64,000 nucleotides of DNA from CAVVAL01 sp963742725 (GCA_963742725.1 CAVUMX010000001.1:2728001-2792000); one strand, 5' to 3'; numbered from the stretch's first letter, positions 1 through 8,517 are shown. Program-made: numbers and translations. Notes: generated from the letters alone by a model not told the origin.

Positions 1-408
1 ATCGCGGACGGCGTCGCGGACGTCGTCAGCGCAGGCGAGATCCTGGAGCACGTTCCCGACCTCCCGCGCGCCGTCGCCGAGGCGTGCCGGGTGCTCAGGC
101 CGGGCGGCCGGCTCGTGCTGGACACGATCGCGAACACGTGGATCGGGGCGTTCATCACGGTCACGCTGGGGGAGCGCGTCGGCGGGGCGCCCAAGGGCAT
201 CCACGATCCGGCCCTGTTCGTGGACCGGAAGCAGCTGATCGCCGAGGCGGCCCGGCACGGCGTCGCGCTGGAGCTGCGCGGGCTGCGGCCGTCGACGAAA
301 GACACGATCGCCTGGCGGTTGGGCCGGGTGGACCGGGTACGGATGGTGCCGACGTTCAGCACGGCAGTGCTGTTCCAGGGCTACGGCGTGAAGCAGGGAG
401 CGGGATGA
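1..408 (+). CDS. Class I SAM-dependent methyltransferase, C-terminal part (5' end outside window)
   Basis: The frame is open from base 1, so the N-terminus with the SAM-binding glycine motif is missing. What remains begins with a motif II-like stretch followed by EILEHVPD and a post-motif LRPGGRLVLDT, the usual order in UbiG/COQ3-like small-molecule methyltransferases. A Thr-Ile-Ala-Asn-Thr segment and the KQLI helix also fit UbiG-like O-methyltransferases. The TGA stop overlaps the ATG of the acyl-CoA dehydrogenase by 4 bp (ATGA), so the two are translationally coupled. With the acyl-CoA dehydrogenase and type III PKS that follow, it could methylate a phenolic or pyrone product. That role is inferred from context. 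Confidence 0.85.
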   Translation: MADGVADVVSAGEILEHVPDLPRAVAEACRVLRPGGRLVLDTIANTWIGAFITVTLGERVGGAPKGIHDPALFVDRKQLIAEAARHGVALELRGLRPSTKDTIAWRLGRVDRVRMVPTFSTAVLFQGYGVKQGAG

Positions 409-1577
409 CGCGTCTGACGGATCCGGCGGCGGCACTGGCAGCCGCGCGGGAAGTGGCCCCGCGCTTCGCGGAGCGGGCGGCCGAGCACGATCGGGCCGGA
501 GTCTTCCCCGATGCCGACTTCAAGGACCTGCGTGAGGCCGGTCTGCTCGGCCTGATGGCGCCGACCCGGCTCGGCGGTCCCGGCGCGGGCTTCGCCGACT
601 ACGCCGAGATCGCCATGGCGCTCGCCGCCGGCAACGGGGCGACCGCGCTCGTCTACAACATGCACGCGTCGGTCACCGGCGCCCTGGCCCAGACGCCGGA
701 CGACGTCGCCCGCGCGCTCGGCGTCCCGGAGAGCTATTTCGCCGCCCGTGACGCGGTGCTCAGGCAGGCCGTCGACGGCGGGCTCTTCGCGGTGGCGATG
801 AGTGAACGCGGGGCCGGTTCGCGGCTCTCGGCGCTCACCACCACCTACGAACGGACGCCGGACGGCTTCCGCATCAAGGGCTCGAAGACCTTCGTCTCCG
901 GCGCCGGGTACGCAACGGCCTACCTCGTGGCGGCAAAGTCCGGTGACGCGATCTCTCACTTCCTGGTGCCGGCAGGCGCTGGCGTGACCGTCGAGGAGAC
1001 CTGGGACTCGCTCGGCATGCGCGCCACCGGCAGCCAGGACCTGCACCTCGACGTGACCGTCCCGGAAGATGCGCTCCTCGGCGGCATCGAGGGGCTGACC
1101 CTGCTGCTCGCGCAGGTCATGCCGCAGTGGCTGGTCGCCAGCTACGCCGCCGTTTACGTCGGGGTGGCGCAGGCCGCGATCGACGCCGCAGTCGCCCACG
1201 CGCAGGAACGGAACCTCGCCCGGCTGCCGGCCGTCCGGGCCCGGATCGGGCGGGCGGACGCCCGGGTCGCCGCGGCCCGTCTCGGCGTCCTGGAGGCTGC
1301 CCGCCGGATCGACGCGGCACCGGGCGATCCGGAGACGAACCGCTGGGTGTGGCGCGCCAAGCTCCTGGCCGGCGAGACCGCGATGGACGTGGCGGCCTCG
1401 ATGCTGGAGGCCGCCGGCACGTCGGCGTCGCGTCGCGGCCATCCACTCGAACGGATCTACCGGGACGCCCGCTGCGGATCGCTCCAGCCCGCGACCTCGG
1501 ATGTGTGCGCCGACTGGCTCGGCGTCGCGTCGCTCGGCGGCGACCCCGAGCGGGACGCGGCGGTGCCCCGGTGGTGA
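405..1577 (+). CDS. Acyl-CoA dehydrogenase family protein
   Basis: A 390-residue flavoprotein of the acyl-CoA dehydrogenase fold: alpha N-domain, a beta middle domain with SERGAGSRLS and the FVSGAGYA segment, and an alpha C-domain ending in the PLERIYRDAR signature. ATG at 405 is chosen because it overlaps the upstream stop by 4 bp and starts a family-like N-terminus (MTRLTDPAAAL); the frame stays open further upstream, but that reading overlaps the methyltransferase. The C-terminus reads QPATSD where typical members have an EGTNEI-like sequence, so the FAD/substrate edge is atypical. It may oxidise an acyl-CoA or carrier-bound starter for the adjacent polyketide synthase (inference). It is coupled to the next gene by a GTGA overlap. 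Confidence 0.85.
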   Translation: MTRLTDPAAALAAAREVAPRFAERAAEHDRAGVFPDADFKDLREAGLLGLMAPTRLGGPGAGFADYAEIAMALAAGNGATALVYNMHASVTGALAQTPDDVARALGVPESYFAARDAVLRQAVDGGLFAVAMSERGAGSRLSALTTTYERTPDGFRIKGSKTFVSGAGYATAYLVAAKSGDAISHFLVPAGAGVTVEETWDSLGMRATGSQDLHLDVTVPEDALLGGIEGLTLLLAQVMPQWLVASYAAVYVGVAQAAIDAAVAHAQERNLARLPAVRARIGRADARVAAARLGVLEAARRIDAAPGDPETNRWVWRAKLLAGETAMDVAASMLEAAGTSASRRGHPLERIYRDARCGSLQPATSDVCADWLGVASLGGDPERDAAVPRW

Positions 1578-2611
1578 CCAGGGCGGTCATCGCCGGCGCC
1601 GGCCATGCCTACCCGGACACGGTCCGCCAGGACGTCATCTGGGACGGCTTCTTCCACCAGCACTACAGCGGCAGCCCCGCCGCCAAGCGCCTGTTCTCGT
1701 CCGCCGGGGTGGTGAGCCGGCACTGCGCGGCGAACCCGCTCGTCGAGGACCTGTCGTCGTGGTCCACCGAGGCCCGCATGCAGCGGTACGTCGTCGAGGC
1801 CCTGCCGCTCGGCAAGGACGCGGTGGCCGCCGCGCTCGACAGCGCCGGCATGGCGGCGTCCGACGTGGGGCTGTTCGTCGTGGCGTCCTGCACTGGGTAC
1901 ACGACGCCCGGGCTGGACATCCGGCTCGCGCGTGACCTGGGGATGTCGACGGACGTCCAGCGGCTGTTCGTGGGCCACATGGGCTGCTACGCCGCCATCC
2001 CGGCGCTGGGGGCGGCGACCGACTTCGTCGTGGCGCACGGCCGTCCGGCGGTGCTGCTGTGCCTGGAGCTGACGAGCCTGCACATCCAGCCGGCCACGCG
2101 CGACGTCCAGCAGCTCGTCGTGCACGCGCTGTTCAGCGATGCCGCGTCGGCGGTCGTGCTCCGTCCGGACGGGGCGCCGGGCGGGTACGAGGTCGTCGAC
2201 GTCGCCGCCCGCACGGACGTGGCGACCGCCGACCACATGACCTGGGACGTCACCGACCTCGGCTTCCGCATGGGACTGTCGCCGCAGGTGCCGGACGTCC
2301 TCGCCGAACACGTCCGCCCGATGGTCACCGATCTGCTGACCCGGCACGGACTGACTCTCGCCGACGTCACCGGCTGGGCCGTCCACCCGGGCGGTCCCCG
2401 GATCCTCGACGTGACCGGTGCCCAACTCGACCTCCCCGACGGCGCGCTGGACGCGTCCCACGCCGTGCTGGCCGAGCACGGCAACTGCTCGTCGGCGACC
2501 GTCCTGATGGTGCTCGACGCTCTTGGCCCGCAGCCGCCGGGCGGACACGTCGTCGCCCTGGCCTTCGGCCCCGGCCTCACCCTCTACGCGGCCTTATTAG
2601 CCTGCCGGTAA
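1574..2611 (+). CDS. Type III polyketide synthase (chalcone/stilbene synthase family)
   Basis: A 345-residue ketosynthase homodimer-type enzyme that condenses malonyl-CoA onto a CoA starter to give pyrones or resorcinols. The complete Cys-His-Asn triad is visible: Cys138 in GHMGCYAAIP, His271 in VHPGGPR and Asn304 in HGNCSS, with spacing like chalcone synthase. Two GTG codons lie side by side; 1574 is preferred because it gives a 4-bp GTGA overlap with the dehydrogenase stop. The gene ends with two consecutive TTA leucine codons (2594-2599), rare in such DNA. Its 3' end overlaps the convergent gene by 15 bp. The product is unknown, and the tailoring partners are probably the two genes upstream. 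Confidence 0.92.
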   Translation: MTRAVIAGAGHAYPDTVRQDVIWDGFFHQHYSGSPAAKRLFSSAGVVSRHCAANPLVEDLSSWSTEARMQRYVVEALPLGKDAVAAALDSAGMAASDVGLFVVASCTGYTTPGLDIRLARDLGMSTDVQRLFVGHMGCYAAIPALGAATDFVVAHGRPAVLLCLELTSLHIQPATRDVQQLVVHALFSDAASAVVLRPDGAPGGYEVVDVAARTDVATADHMTWDVTDLGFRMGLSPQVPDVLAEHVRPMVTDLLTRHGLTLADVTGWAVHPGGPRILDVTGAQLDLPDGALDASHAVLAEHGNCSSATVLMVLDALGPQPPGGHVVALAFGPGLTLYAALLACR

Positions 2612-3316
2612 CCGCGCGAGGTCGGCGCGGATCACGTCGACGGTGTCCAGCCCGCGGACGACGGCGATGATGATGCCGTCCGCGCGGACGAGCACCGCCG
2701 TGGGCTCCGTGCCCGGCTGGGGCGTGATGGCGGCGCTGAGCGCGTCGCCGGGATCGGAGAGCGTCAGGACCCGGCCCTGGGGGATGCCGGTCGGCCGCGC
2801 CGGCGGTTCGTCCGGGCCGACCAGCTCGACGGCGACGCGCGCGCCTGTGCCGACCCGCGCGACGTCGGCCGCGAGCGCGTCGCAGTCGCAGCCCGCGGGC
2901 ATGAGGAGCAGGACGGCCGGGCGGACGTCGCGGATCGCCACCTGCCGGCCGTCCTCGTCCGGCAGGCGCATGGTCGGCAGGAGGCCGCCGGTGACGCCGT
3001 CGGCGACGGTCGGCGCCGCGAGCGGCACCCGCACCGGACGGCTCGGCGTGTACGGCAGGACCACGATGACGAGACTCCCGATCGCCGCGATCAGCATGAG
3101 CGCGAGCCCGATGAGCGGGCCGGAGAGGCTCGTACGGGGCTGGACGGGCGTCGTGGCACCGTCCGGCTGGTCTGCGCGCAGCTCGGCGCGTATGGCGGCG
3201 GCTTCGGCGGCCAGCTCTCGGGCGTCGTCCGGGACGACGAACTCAGGTGGGAGCTCGGGAAGGTCCCCGTCGCCAGGCTGGCGGGATCCGTCGTCGCTGC
3301 CTCGCCGCCAGCCCAT
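2597..3316 (-). CDS. Membrane-anchored thioredoxin-like protein
   Basis: A 239-residue protein with an Ala/Glu-rich cytosolic N-terminus, one membrane helix at about residues 67-89, and an extracytoplasmic domain that follows the TlpA/peroxiredoxin pattern: a strand with LRLPDEDGR-type sequence, then VLLLMPAGCDCDAL. The active-site position has a Cys-X-Cys (Cys143, Cys145) rather than a classical CXXC, so a redox role is likely but not certain. The stop codon lies inside the last codons of the convergent polyketide synthase gene. No other gene shares its operon. The family assignment rests on fold-like pattern only. Confidence 0.65.
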   Translation of the reverse strand: MGWRRGSDDGSRQPGDGDLPELPPEFVVPDDARELAAEAAAIRAELRADQPDGATTPVQPRTSLSGPLIGLALMLIAAIGSLVIVVLPYTPSRPVRVPLAAPTVADGVTGGLLPTMRLPDEDGRQVAIRDVRPAVLLLMPAGCDCDALAADVARVGTGARVAVELVGPDEPPARPTGIPQGRVLTLSDPGDALSAAITPQPGTEPTAVLVRADGIIIAVVRGLDTVDVIRADLARLPAG

Positions 3317-3510
3317 GAGGCACCTCCCGAGGAGTGTCCTCTAACTGTGGCGCACGCCACGGTCCCGCGCCAGACCCGTCCGGCCGGACGGGACCGCCAG
3401 GACCGGCCTGAGCACTACAAACCGTTACTTGTCAAGTTGAGACGGCGATTGAAAGCCCTTCTGACCTGCGGTTTTAACCACACCGCCACTGCCGTTTTCG
3501 GCCGTACCCG

Positions 3511-3519
3511 TGTTATCCT
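3511..3519 (+). promoter_or_regulatory. Putative extended -10 of the carD promoter
   Basis: TGTTATCCT reads as an extended -10 (TGN followed by TATCCT) 28 bp before the carD ATG, within an AT-richer 230-bp intergenic region (3317-3546). No convincing -35 hexamer is visible. The ribosome site AAAGGGG (3530-3536) follows. Confidence 0.4.
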
Positions 3520-3546
3520 TGACACAGCGAAAGGGGTTTCCGACTC

Positions 3547-4029
3547 ATGACTTTCACTGTCGGCGAGACTGTTGTTTACCCCCACCACGGGGCCGCACTC
3601 ATCGAGGCCATCGAAACCCGCGTCATCAAGGGTGAGGAGAAACAGTACCTCGTTCTGAAAGTCGCCCAGGGTGATCTGACCGTACGAGTCCCCGCCGAGA
3701 ACGCCGAGATCGTCGGCGTTCGTGAGGTGGTGGGCGAGGAGGGTCTGGACAAGGTCTTCCAGGTTCTCCGCGCTCCCCACACGGAGGAGCCGACCAACTG
3801 GTCGCGTCGGTACAAGGCCAACCTGGAGAAGCTTGCTTCGGGCGACGTGAACAAGGTGGCGGAGGTTGTTCGTGACCTCTGGCGGCGTGACCGGGAGCGG
3901 GGGCTCTCGGCAGGGGAGAAGCGGATGCTCTCCAAGGCGCGCGACATCCTCGTGGGAGAGCTTGCTCTCGCCGAGGGCGCTTCAAAGGACGAGGCCGAGC
4001 TGCTGCTCGACAAGGTTCTGGCCTCCTAG
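3547..4029 (+). CDS. carD: CarD/CdnL-type RNA polymerase-binding transcription factor
   Basis: A 160-residue essential actinobacterial regulator. The N-terminal RNA-polymerase-interacting (Tudor-like, CarD_TRCF) domain starts with FTVGETVVYPHHGAA; the C-terminal helical DNA-binding domain includes NWSRRYKANLEKLASGD and the RDRERGLSAGEKRML signature. In mycobacteria CarD stabilises the open promoter complex, especially at rRNA promoters. The start at 3547 has an AAAGGGG ribosome site 10 bp upstream. The stop is immediately followed by the ispD ATG without a gap, giving the conserved carD-ispD-ispF operon. Confidence 0.97.
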   Translation: MTFTVGETVVYPHHGAALIEAIETRVIKGEEKQYLVLKVAQGDLTVRVPAENAEIVGVREVVGEEGLDKVFQVLRAPHTEEPTNWSRRYKANLEKLASGDVNKVAEVVRDLWRRDRERGLSAGEKRMLSKARDILVGELALAEGASKDEAELLLDKVLAS

Positions 4030-4758
4030 ATGAACATCCCGGCGTCCGCGCCGGGCGCTCCAGACACCGCGGTGCTCGTCCCGGCGGCCGGCCGGGGCGA
4101 GCGCCTTGGTGTGGGGGTACCGAAGGCGCTGCGCGAGTTGGGCGGCGAACCTCTCCTGGTCCATGCGGTGCGCCGGTTGTCCGCTGCCCGCAGCGTGGCC
4201 CTCATCGTCGTCGCGGCGCCTGCCGAGGCTGTCAGCGACGTCCGTGACCTGCTCAAACCCATCAGTCCACTGGTGATGGTGGTCGCCGGCGGGGCGAGCC
4301 GGCAGGCCTCCGTCGCGGCGGCGCTCGCCGAGGTCCCCGGCGACATCCCCATCGTCCTCGTGCACGATGCCGCCCGTCCGCTCACGCCGTCCGCGCTGGT
4401 CGACGAAGTCGCCGCCGCCGTGCGCGCCGGACATGAGGCGGTCATCCCCGTCCTGCCGGTCGTCGACACCATGAAGCGCGTCGACGGCAGCGGCGATGTG
4501 GTGGACACCGTCGACCGCGCCTCACTTCGCACGGTGCAGACACCCCAGGGCTTCCTCCGGACGACCCTCGCAGCCGCCCACGCTGCCGCGGACGTCGACG
4601 CCACCGACGACGCCGGCCTGGCCGAACGCATCGGCGTCACCGTCCACACCGTGCCGGGCCGCGACGAGGCGCTGAAGGTGACCCGCCCGTTCGACCTCGT
4701 GATCGCCGAATCCCTCCTCGCCACGGAGACACAGCGAGCGAACCGGCCAGCACAGTGA
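4030..4758 (+). CDS. ispD: 2-C-methyl-D-erythritol 4-phosphate cytidylyltransferase
   Basis: A 242-residue cytidylyltransferase that makes CDP-methylerythritol from MEP and CTP in the non-mevalonate isoprenoid pathway. Visible family motifs are the nucleotide-binding LVPAAGRGERLG near the N-terminus, PKALRELGGEPLL, VHDAARP and the C-terminal TPQGF. Length is normal for the family. It begins directly after the carD stop codon and its own stop overlaps the ispF GTG by 4 bp (GTGA), so the three genes are almost certainly one transcript. Confidence 0.97.
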   Translation: MNIPASAPGAPDTAVLVPAAGRGERLGVGVPKALRELGGEPLLVHAVRRLSAARSVALIVVAAPAEAVSDVRDLLKPISPLVMVVAGGASRQASVAAALAEVPGDIPIVLVHDAARPLTPSALVDEVAAAVRAGHEAVIPVLPVVDTMKRVDGSGDVVDTVDRASLRTVQTPQGFLRTTLAAAHAAADVDATDDAGLAERIGVTVHTVPGRDEALKVTRPFDLVIAESLLATETQRANRPAQ

Positions 4759-5225
4759 GCGGCTTGCCTCGGGTGGGTGTGGGGACGGATGTGCACGCGT
4801 ACGACCCGGACCGTCCGTGCTGGGTGGCCGGGCTCCAGTGGGACGGCGCGCCGGGCCTCGCGGGCCATTCGGACGGCGACGTGGCGGCCCACGCGGCCTG
4901 CGACGCGCTGCTGTCCGCGGCGGGGCTCGGGGACCTCGGCAGCAACTTCGGGACGTCCCGTCCGGAGTGGGCCGGGGCGTCGGGTGTGACGTTGCTCGCG
5001 GAGACGGCGCGGCTGGTGCGGGCGGCCGGCTTCGAGATCGGCAACGTGGCCGTCCAGATCATCGGCGTGGCGCCCAAGATCGGGCCGCGCCGCGCGGAGG
5101 CCGAGAAGGTGCTGAGCGAGGCGCTGGGCGCCACCGTGACGGTCTCGGCGACCACGACGGACGGGCTGGGCTTCACCGGCCGCGGCGAGGGCGCCGCCGC
5201 CGTGGCGACCGCCCTCATCGCCTGA
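4755..5225 (+). CDS. ispF: 2-C-methyl-D-erythritol 2,4-cyclodiphosphate synthase
   Basis: A 156-residue trimeric zinc enzyme that cyclises CDP-ME 2-phosphate to MEcPP. The metal ligands are visible in the N-terminal TDVHAYD (Asp-X-His), GHSDGDV follows, and the C-terminal signature ATTTDGLGFTGRGEG is intact. The GTG start overlaps the ispD stop. In many actinobacteria cysS follows immediately; here the next gene is convergent, and cysS lies about 33 kb away. Confidence 0.97.
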   Translation: MSGLPRVGVGTDVHAYDPDRPCWVAGLQWDGAPGLAGHSDGDVAAHAACDALLSAAGLGDLGSNFGTSRPEWAGASGVTLLAETARLVRAAGFEIGNVAVQIIGVAPKIGPRRAEAEKVLSEALGATVTVSATTTDGLGFTGRGEGAAAVATALIA

Positions 5226-5246
5226 CCTTCACGATCCCACCGGACG

Positions 5247-5318
5247 CGACGGCGGGCGGGGCCGGCGGCGGGCGAGTGCGGGCGACGGCGGGCGGGGCGG
5301 GCGGCGGGCGAGTGCGGG
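5247..5318. repeat. 36-bp tandem duplication, two copies
   Basis: Bases 5247-5282 are repeated at 5283-5318 with one mismatch (C to G). The unit is G/C only apart from two A and one T and lies between the convergent ispF and HtrA-like genes. It looks like replication slippage rather than a functional element, although the G-runs could terminate or stall transcription. Confidence 0.8.
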
Positions 5319-5335
5319 CGCTCTGGCGGCGGGCC

Positions 5336-6592
5336 TTAGGCGGATGAGCCGATGATGCGGGTGGCCACAGCGGCTGCGCGGTCGATCGGGATGGCGAAGC
5401 CGATGCCGATGCTGCCGGTGTTGCGGTCCGAGCCGACGGTCGCGATGGCGGTGTTCATCCCGACCACCTGACCGGCGGCGTTCACGAGCGGTCCGCCGGA
5501 GTTGCCGGGGTTGATGGACGCGTCCGTCTGGATGGTGGACTGCGCCTGTCCGCTGTTGCCGAGGTTGGCCTGGCGGTCGACGGCGCTGACGATGCCGGCG
5601 GTCACCGTGCCGGAGAGTCCGAGCGGCGAACCGATCGCCACGACGGGCTCGCCCACCCGCAGCTGCGCGGACCGGCCGAGCCGTACCGGACGGATCACGC
5701 CCGCCCCGACGACCCGGACGACGGCCACGTCAGCGGCGGCGTCCGTACCGACGACGCGTGCATTGACCTGCCGTCCGTTCGAGAACCGCAGCACGACCTG
5801 GGACGCACCGTCCACGACGTGGTTGTTCGTCAGGATGTGGCCGCGCCCGTCGATGACGAACCCGGACCCGGTGCCCTGACCGCCCTGCCCGTTGACCTGG
5901 ATCGACACGACGCTGGGGAGGACCGTCGCGGCGGCGCTGGTCGCCGACTGGTTCGAGCTGCCGGCCGCGACGGGCGGCGTGTCGAACTGTGGCAGGGACA
6001 CCTCGGCGATGTTGCCGTTGCTGATGACGAAGTAGCCGCCGATACCGCCGGCGATGCCGCCCGCGACGACAGCGAGGATGCCGGCGACCGCGATGGCCTT
6101 CTTGGCGCCGCCGCCGCGACGGCGGGGCGGCTCGTCGTCGTAGTCACGCTGGCGCGGCGGCGCGGCCTGCACGAACGTCGTCGGCTGGTAGTTGGGTTCA
6201 GGCTGGTACCGAGGTTCAGGCTGGTACCGAGGCTCGGGGTACCGGGGCTCCGGGACGGACGCGGTGGCCCGGAACCCGTCGTTCCGGTCGGGCAGCGGCG
6301 CGAACGGGCTCGCGGCCGGGTACTCGCCGGGCGCCGGCCGGTACTCCTCGGTGGCCCGGACGGTCGGGTACTCGCCGGTGCCGTACTGCGGCTCGTCCGG
6401 GTAGTACCCGTAGTCGTCGTCGACGGGCGCCTCGTCCCGCAGGACGGGGTACTCGCCGGTGTCGACGCGCCGGCCCAGACCGAGTCGCCCTCTGCTCACG
6501 GGCGCGGCGCGGTACGGCTCGTCGTCGTGGCGTCCGCCGCCTCGCCAGCCGTCGTCGTCCCCGTACTCGTCGGACCTGCCGTACCGGCTCAT
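5336..6592 (-). CDS. Membrane-anchored HtrA-like trypsin-fold serine protease without PDZ domain
   Basis: A 418-residue protein: a long disordered cytosolic N-terminus rich in Tyr, Pro and Asp (1-160, with an EPRYQP repeat at 116-136), one membrane helix (166-190), and an extracytoplasmic chymotrypsin-like domain. The triad is His258 in LTNNHVVD, Asp288 in DAAADVAVVR and Ser365 in NPGNSGGP. HtrA/DegP proteins normally carry a PDZ domain; this chain stops after the protease domain. The ATG at 6592 is preferred, with GGTATGGGG upstream; the frame is open to 6760 but that extension is not protein-like. It probably acts in cell-envelope quality control. Confidence 0.9.
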   Translation of the reverse strand: MSRYGRSDEYGDDDGWRGGGRHDDEPYRAAPVSRGRLGLGRRVDTGEYPVLRDEAPVDDDYGYYPDEPQYGTGEYPTVRATEEYRPAPGEYPAASPFAPLPDRNDGFRATASVPEPRYPEPRYQPEPRYQPEPNYQPTTFVQAAPPRQRDYDDEPPRRRGGGAKKAIAVAGILAVVAGGIAGGIGGYFVISNGNIAEVSLPQFDTPPVAAGSSNQSATSAAATVLPSVVSIQVNGQGGQGTGSGFVIDGRGHILTNNHVVDGASQVVLRFSNGRQVNARVVGTDAAADVAVVRVVGAGVIRPVRLGRSAQLRVGEPVVAIGSPLGLSGTVTAGIVSAVDRQANLGNSGQAQSTIQTDASINPGNSGGPLVNAAGQVVGMNTAIATVGSDRNTGSIGIGFAIPIDRAAAVATRIIGSSA

Positions 6593-6667
6593 CGCATGGA
6601 CCCCATACCCAGGCTCACGGTCAGAATCGTCGTTGCGTTCAGTTCGGTGGGGGCTTGTTCGGGGCGG

Positions 6668-6703
6668 GCGGGTTCCCGCGGGCCGCGACCTGCGGGAACC
6701 CGC
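6668..6703 (-). terminator. Hairpin terminator after the 5'-nucleotidase gene
   Basis: A perfect 12-bp inverted repeat (6668-6679 with 6692-6703) separated by 12 bp lies 8 bp beyond the nucleotidase stop codon and before the HtrA-like start. There is no U-tract, which is usual in high-GC actinobacteria. Confidence 0.6.
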
Positions 6704-6710
6704 CGCGCGG

Positions 6711-8486
6711 TCAGAACAGGGGAACGCCGTCTCTGGTGAGCTTCCAGTTACTGTCGGCAAACTGGGTGGGGTCGATGGTGCCGGTGGCCGACGCGTACTC
6801 GATCAGCGCCTGCCGGATCTCGACCTGCGCGTTGTAGACCACCGGGGCGGTCGAGACGCCGGGGAAGTTGCCGCCGCCCGAGCGCCGGTAGTTGTTCACC
6901 GCGACGACGAACTGGGCGTCGTCGGCGACCGGCGTGCCGTTGTGCGCCAGGTTGGCGATCCGCTGCCCGGCCGGCTTGGCCACGTCGATGTCGTAGGTGA
7001 TGCCGGAGAACACGTCGTAGTTGTAGTCCGGGGTGGGCGGCGTACCGGCGTTGGTGAGGGCGTCGAGATCGACGGGAGCACCGGGCGCGAGCTGGTTGAA
7101 GTACTTCGCCGAGTGCTCCAGGTAGGCCTTCACCTGGGCGCCGGACAGGGTCACGGCCTCCAGGGTGTTGTCGTAGATGTAGAGGCCGGCGATGTCTCGG
7201 ATCGTGACCGGACCCTGCGGGAACACGGCCGTGCGGCTGAACGGCGCGGCGATCGACAGCACCGGGAGCCCCGCGTGCGGCGTGCCGGCGAGCGCCTTCG
7301 TCACCGTCTCCGTCTGCACCTTCTGGATGTAGTCCAGGATCGCGGTGTCCTTGTACCGGGACTCGGCCGCCGACAGTTCATGCGTGGAAGTCGCCACCTG
7401 CTGGTTGACGTAGGCGACGGTGGCGTCGTGCTGCGGCGTCAGCAGCTTCACGATCTCCGGGTCCTCGGCGACCGTGTTGGTGTTCCTGGTGGCAGCCTGC
7501 TTGCCGACGACCTTCCACCAGCCGCGTTCGCGGGTGAGCTGGAAGTCCAGGACGGACAGCCGCTGCCCCCACTTGGACGGCTCGGACAGCAGCACCTGCT
7601 GCCCCGTCACCTTGTTCATGACGAATCGCTGCGGCACCTCCAGGTGCGCGTGGCCGAACAGCACGGCGTCGATGCCCGGTACCTGCTCGGCGACCATGGC
7701 CGAGGCGTTCTCCACGGGCAGGTCGCCGCCGTAGGACGAGAACCCGCTGTCACCGGCGTGCGCCGTCACGACGACGACGTCGGCGCCGAGCCCTTTGATG
7801 ACGGGCACCCACTTCTTCGCCGTCGCCACTAGGTCGAGGAAGCGCAGCTTGCCGTCGACGTTGGCCTTGTCCCAGATCGCCACGCCGGGGTTCGTCAGGC
7901 CGAGGACGCCGACCTTCACCGGCTTCTGGCCGCGGATCCGCATCGTCTTCATGGTGAACGGCTGGTAGGCGGGGAATCCGCTGCGCGCGTGGACGGCGTT
8001 GGCGCCCAGCACGGGGGCGTCCATCTGCTTGACCCACGTCGCCAGCAGCGGCAGTCCGTAGTTGAACTCGTGGTTGCCGAGGGTCACGGCGTCGTACCCG
8101 ATCGCGTTCATCGCACGGGCCATCGGGTGCGTCTCGCCGGTCTCGGTGATCGGCTTGACCTTGGCGTAGTAGTAGTCGAGCGGCGTGCCCTGGAGCGTGT
8201 CGCCCGAGTCGAACAGCAGGGTGCGGTCGCGTCCGCGCTCGTCCCGGACCTGGTTGACCAGCGTCGACACCTTCGCCAGCCCGATGTCGTTGCGCGCCTT
8301 GTCGTCGTACTCGCGGTTCGCGAAGTAGTCCCAGTTCAGGGCGTTGCCGTGGATGTCGGACGTGCCCATCACCGTGACCGTCACGGTCTTCTCCGGCGAT
8401 GCGGACGCCACACCGGGTAACACGAGGGCCGCGCTGGCGGCGACGGCGGCGCCGATCACGCCGATCTTCCGCAGGGGGACATGCAT
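6711..8486 (-). CDS. Secreted 5'-nucleotidase / 2',3'-cyclic phosphodiesterase family protein
   Basis: A 591-residue exported metallophosphoesterase. The signal peptide comprises residues 1 to about 29 (ending in VASAS), followed by the metallophosphatase domain with GTSDIHGN, DSGDTLQG, LGNHEFNYG and GHAH metal-binding motifs, then the C-terminal 5'-nucleotidase substrate domain (YIYDNTLEAV, NYRRSGGGNFPG). It would release phosphate and nucleosides from extracellular nucleotides. ATG at 8486 is preceded by GGAGAGG eight bases upstream; the frame is open further upstream but that part lies over hmgA. It is transcribed from the hmgA side and followed by a hairpin. Confidence 0.93.
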   Translation of the reverse strand: MHVPLRKIGVIGAAVAASAALVLPGVASASPEKTVTVTVMGTSDIHGNALNWDYFANREYDDKARNDIGLAKVSTLVNQVRDERGRDRTLLFDSGDTLQGTPLDYYYAKVKPITETGETHPMARAMNAIGYDAVTLGNHEFNYGLPLLATWVKQMDAPVLGANAVHARSGFPAYQPFTMKTMRIRGQKPVKVGVLGLTNPGVAIWDKANVDGKLRFLDLVATAKKWVPVIKGLGADVVVVTAHAGDSGFSSYGGDLPVENASAMVAEQVPGIDAVLFGHAHLEVPQRFVMNKVTGQQVLLSEPSKWGQRLSVLDFQLTRERGWWKVVGKQAATRNTNTVAEDPEIVKLLTPQHDATVAYVNQQVATSTHELSAAESRYKDTAILDYIQKVQTETVTKALAGTPHAGLPVLSIAAPFSRTAVFPQGPVTIRDIAGLYIYDNTLEAVTLSGAQVKAYLEHSAKYFNQLAPGAPVDLDALTNAGTPPTPDYNYDVFSGITYDIDVAKPAGQRIANLAHNGTPVADDAQFVVAVNNYRRSGGGNFPGVSTAPVVYNAQVEIRQALIEYASATGTIDPTQFADSNWKLTRDGVPLF

Positions 8487-8517
8487 AGATGAGGCCTCTC
8501 CGGACGAAACTGGTGGG

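Noticed and set aside
5247..5318. The 36-bp duplication as a regulatory or structured element
   Set aside because: It is almost pure G/C with one mismatch between copies and shows no consistent hairpin; replication slippage explains it.
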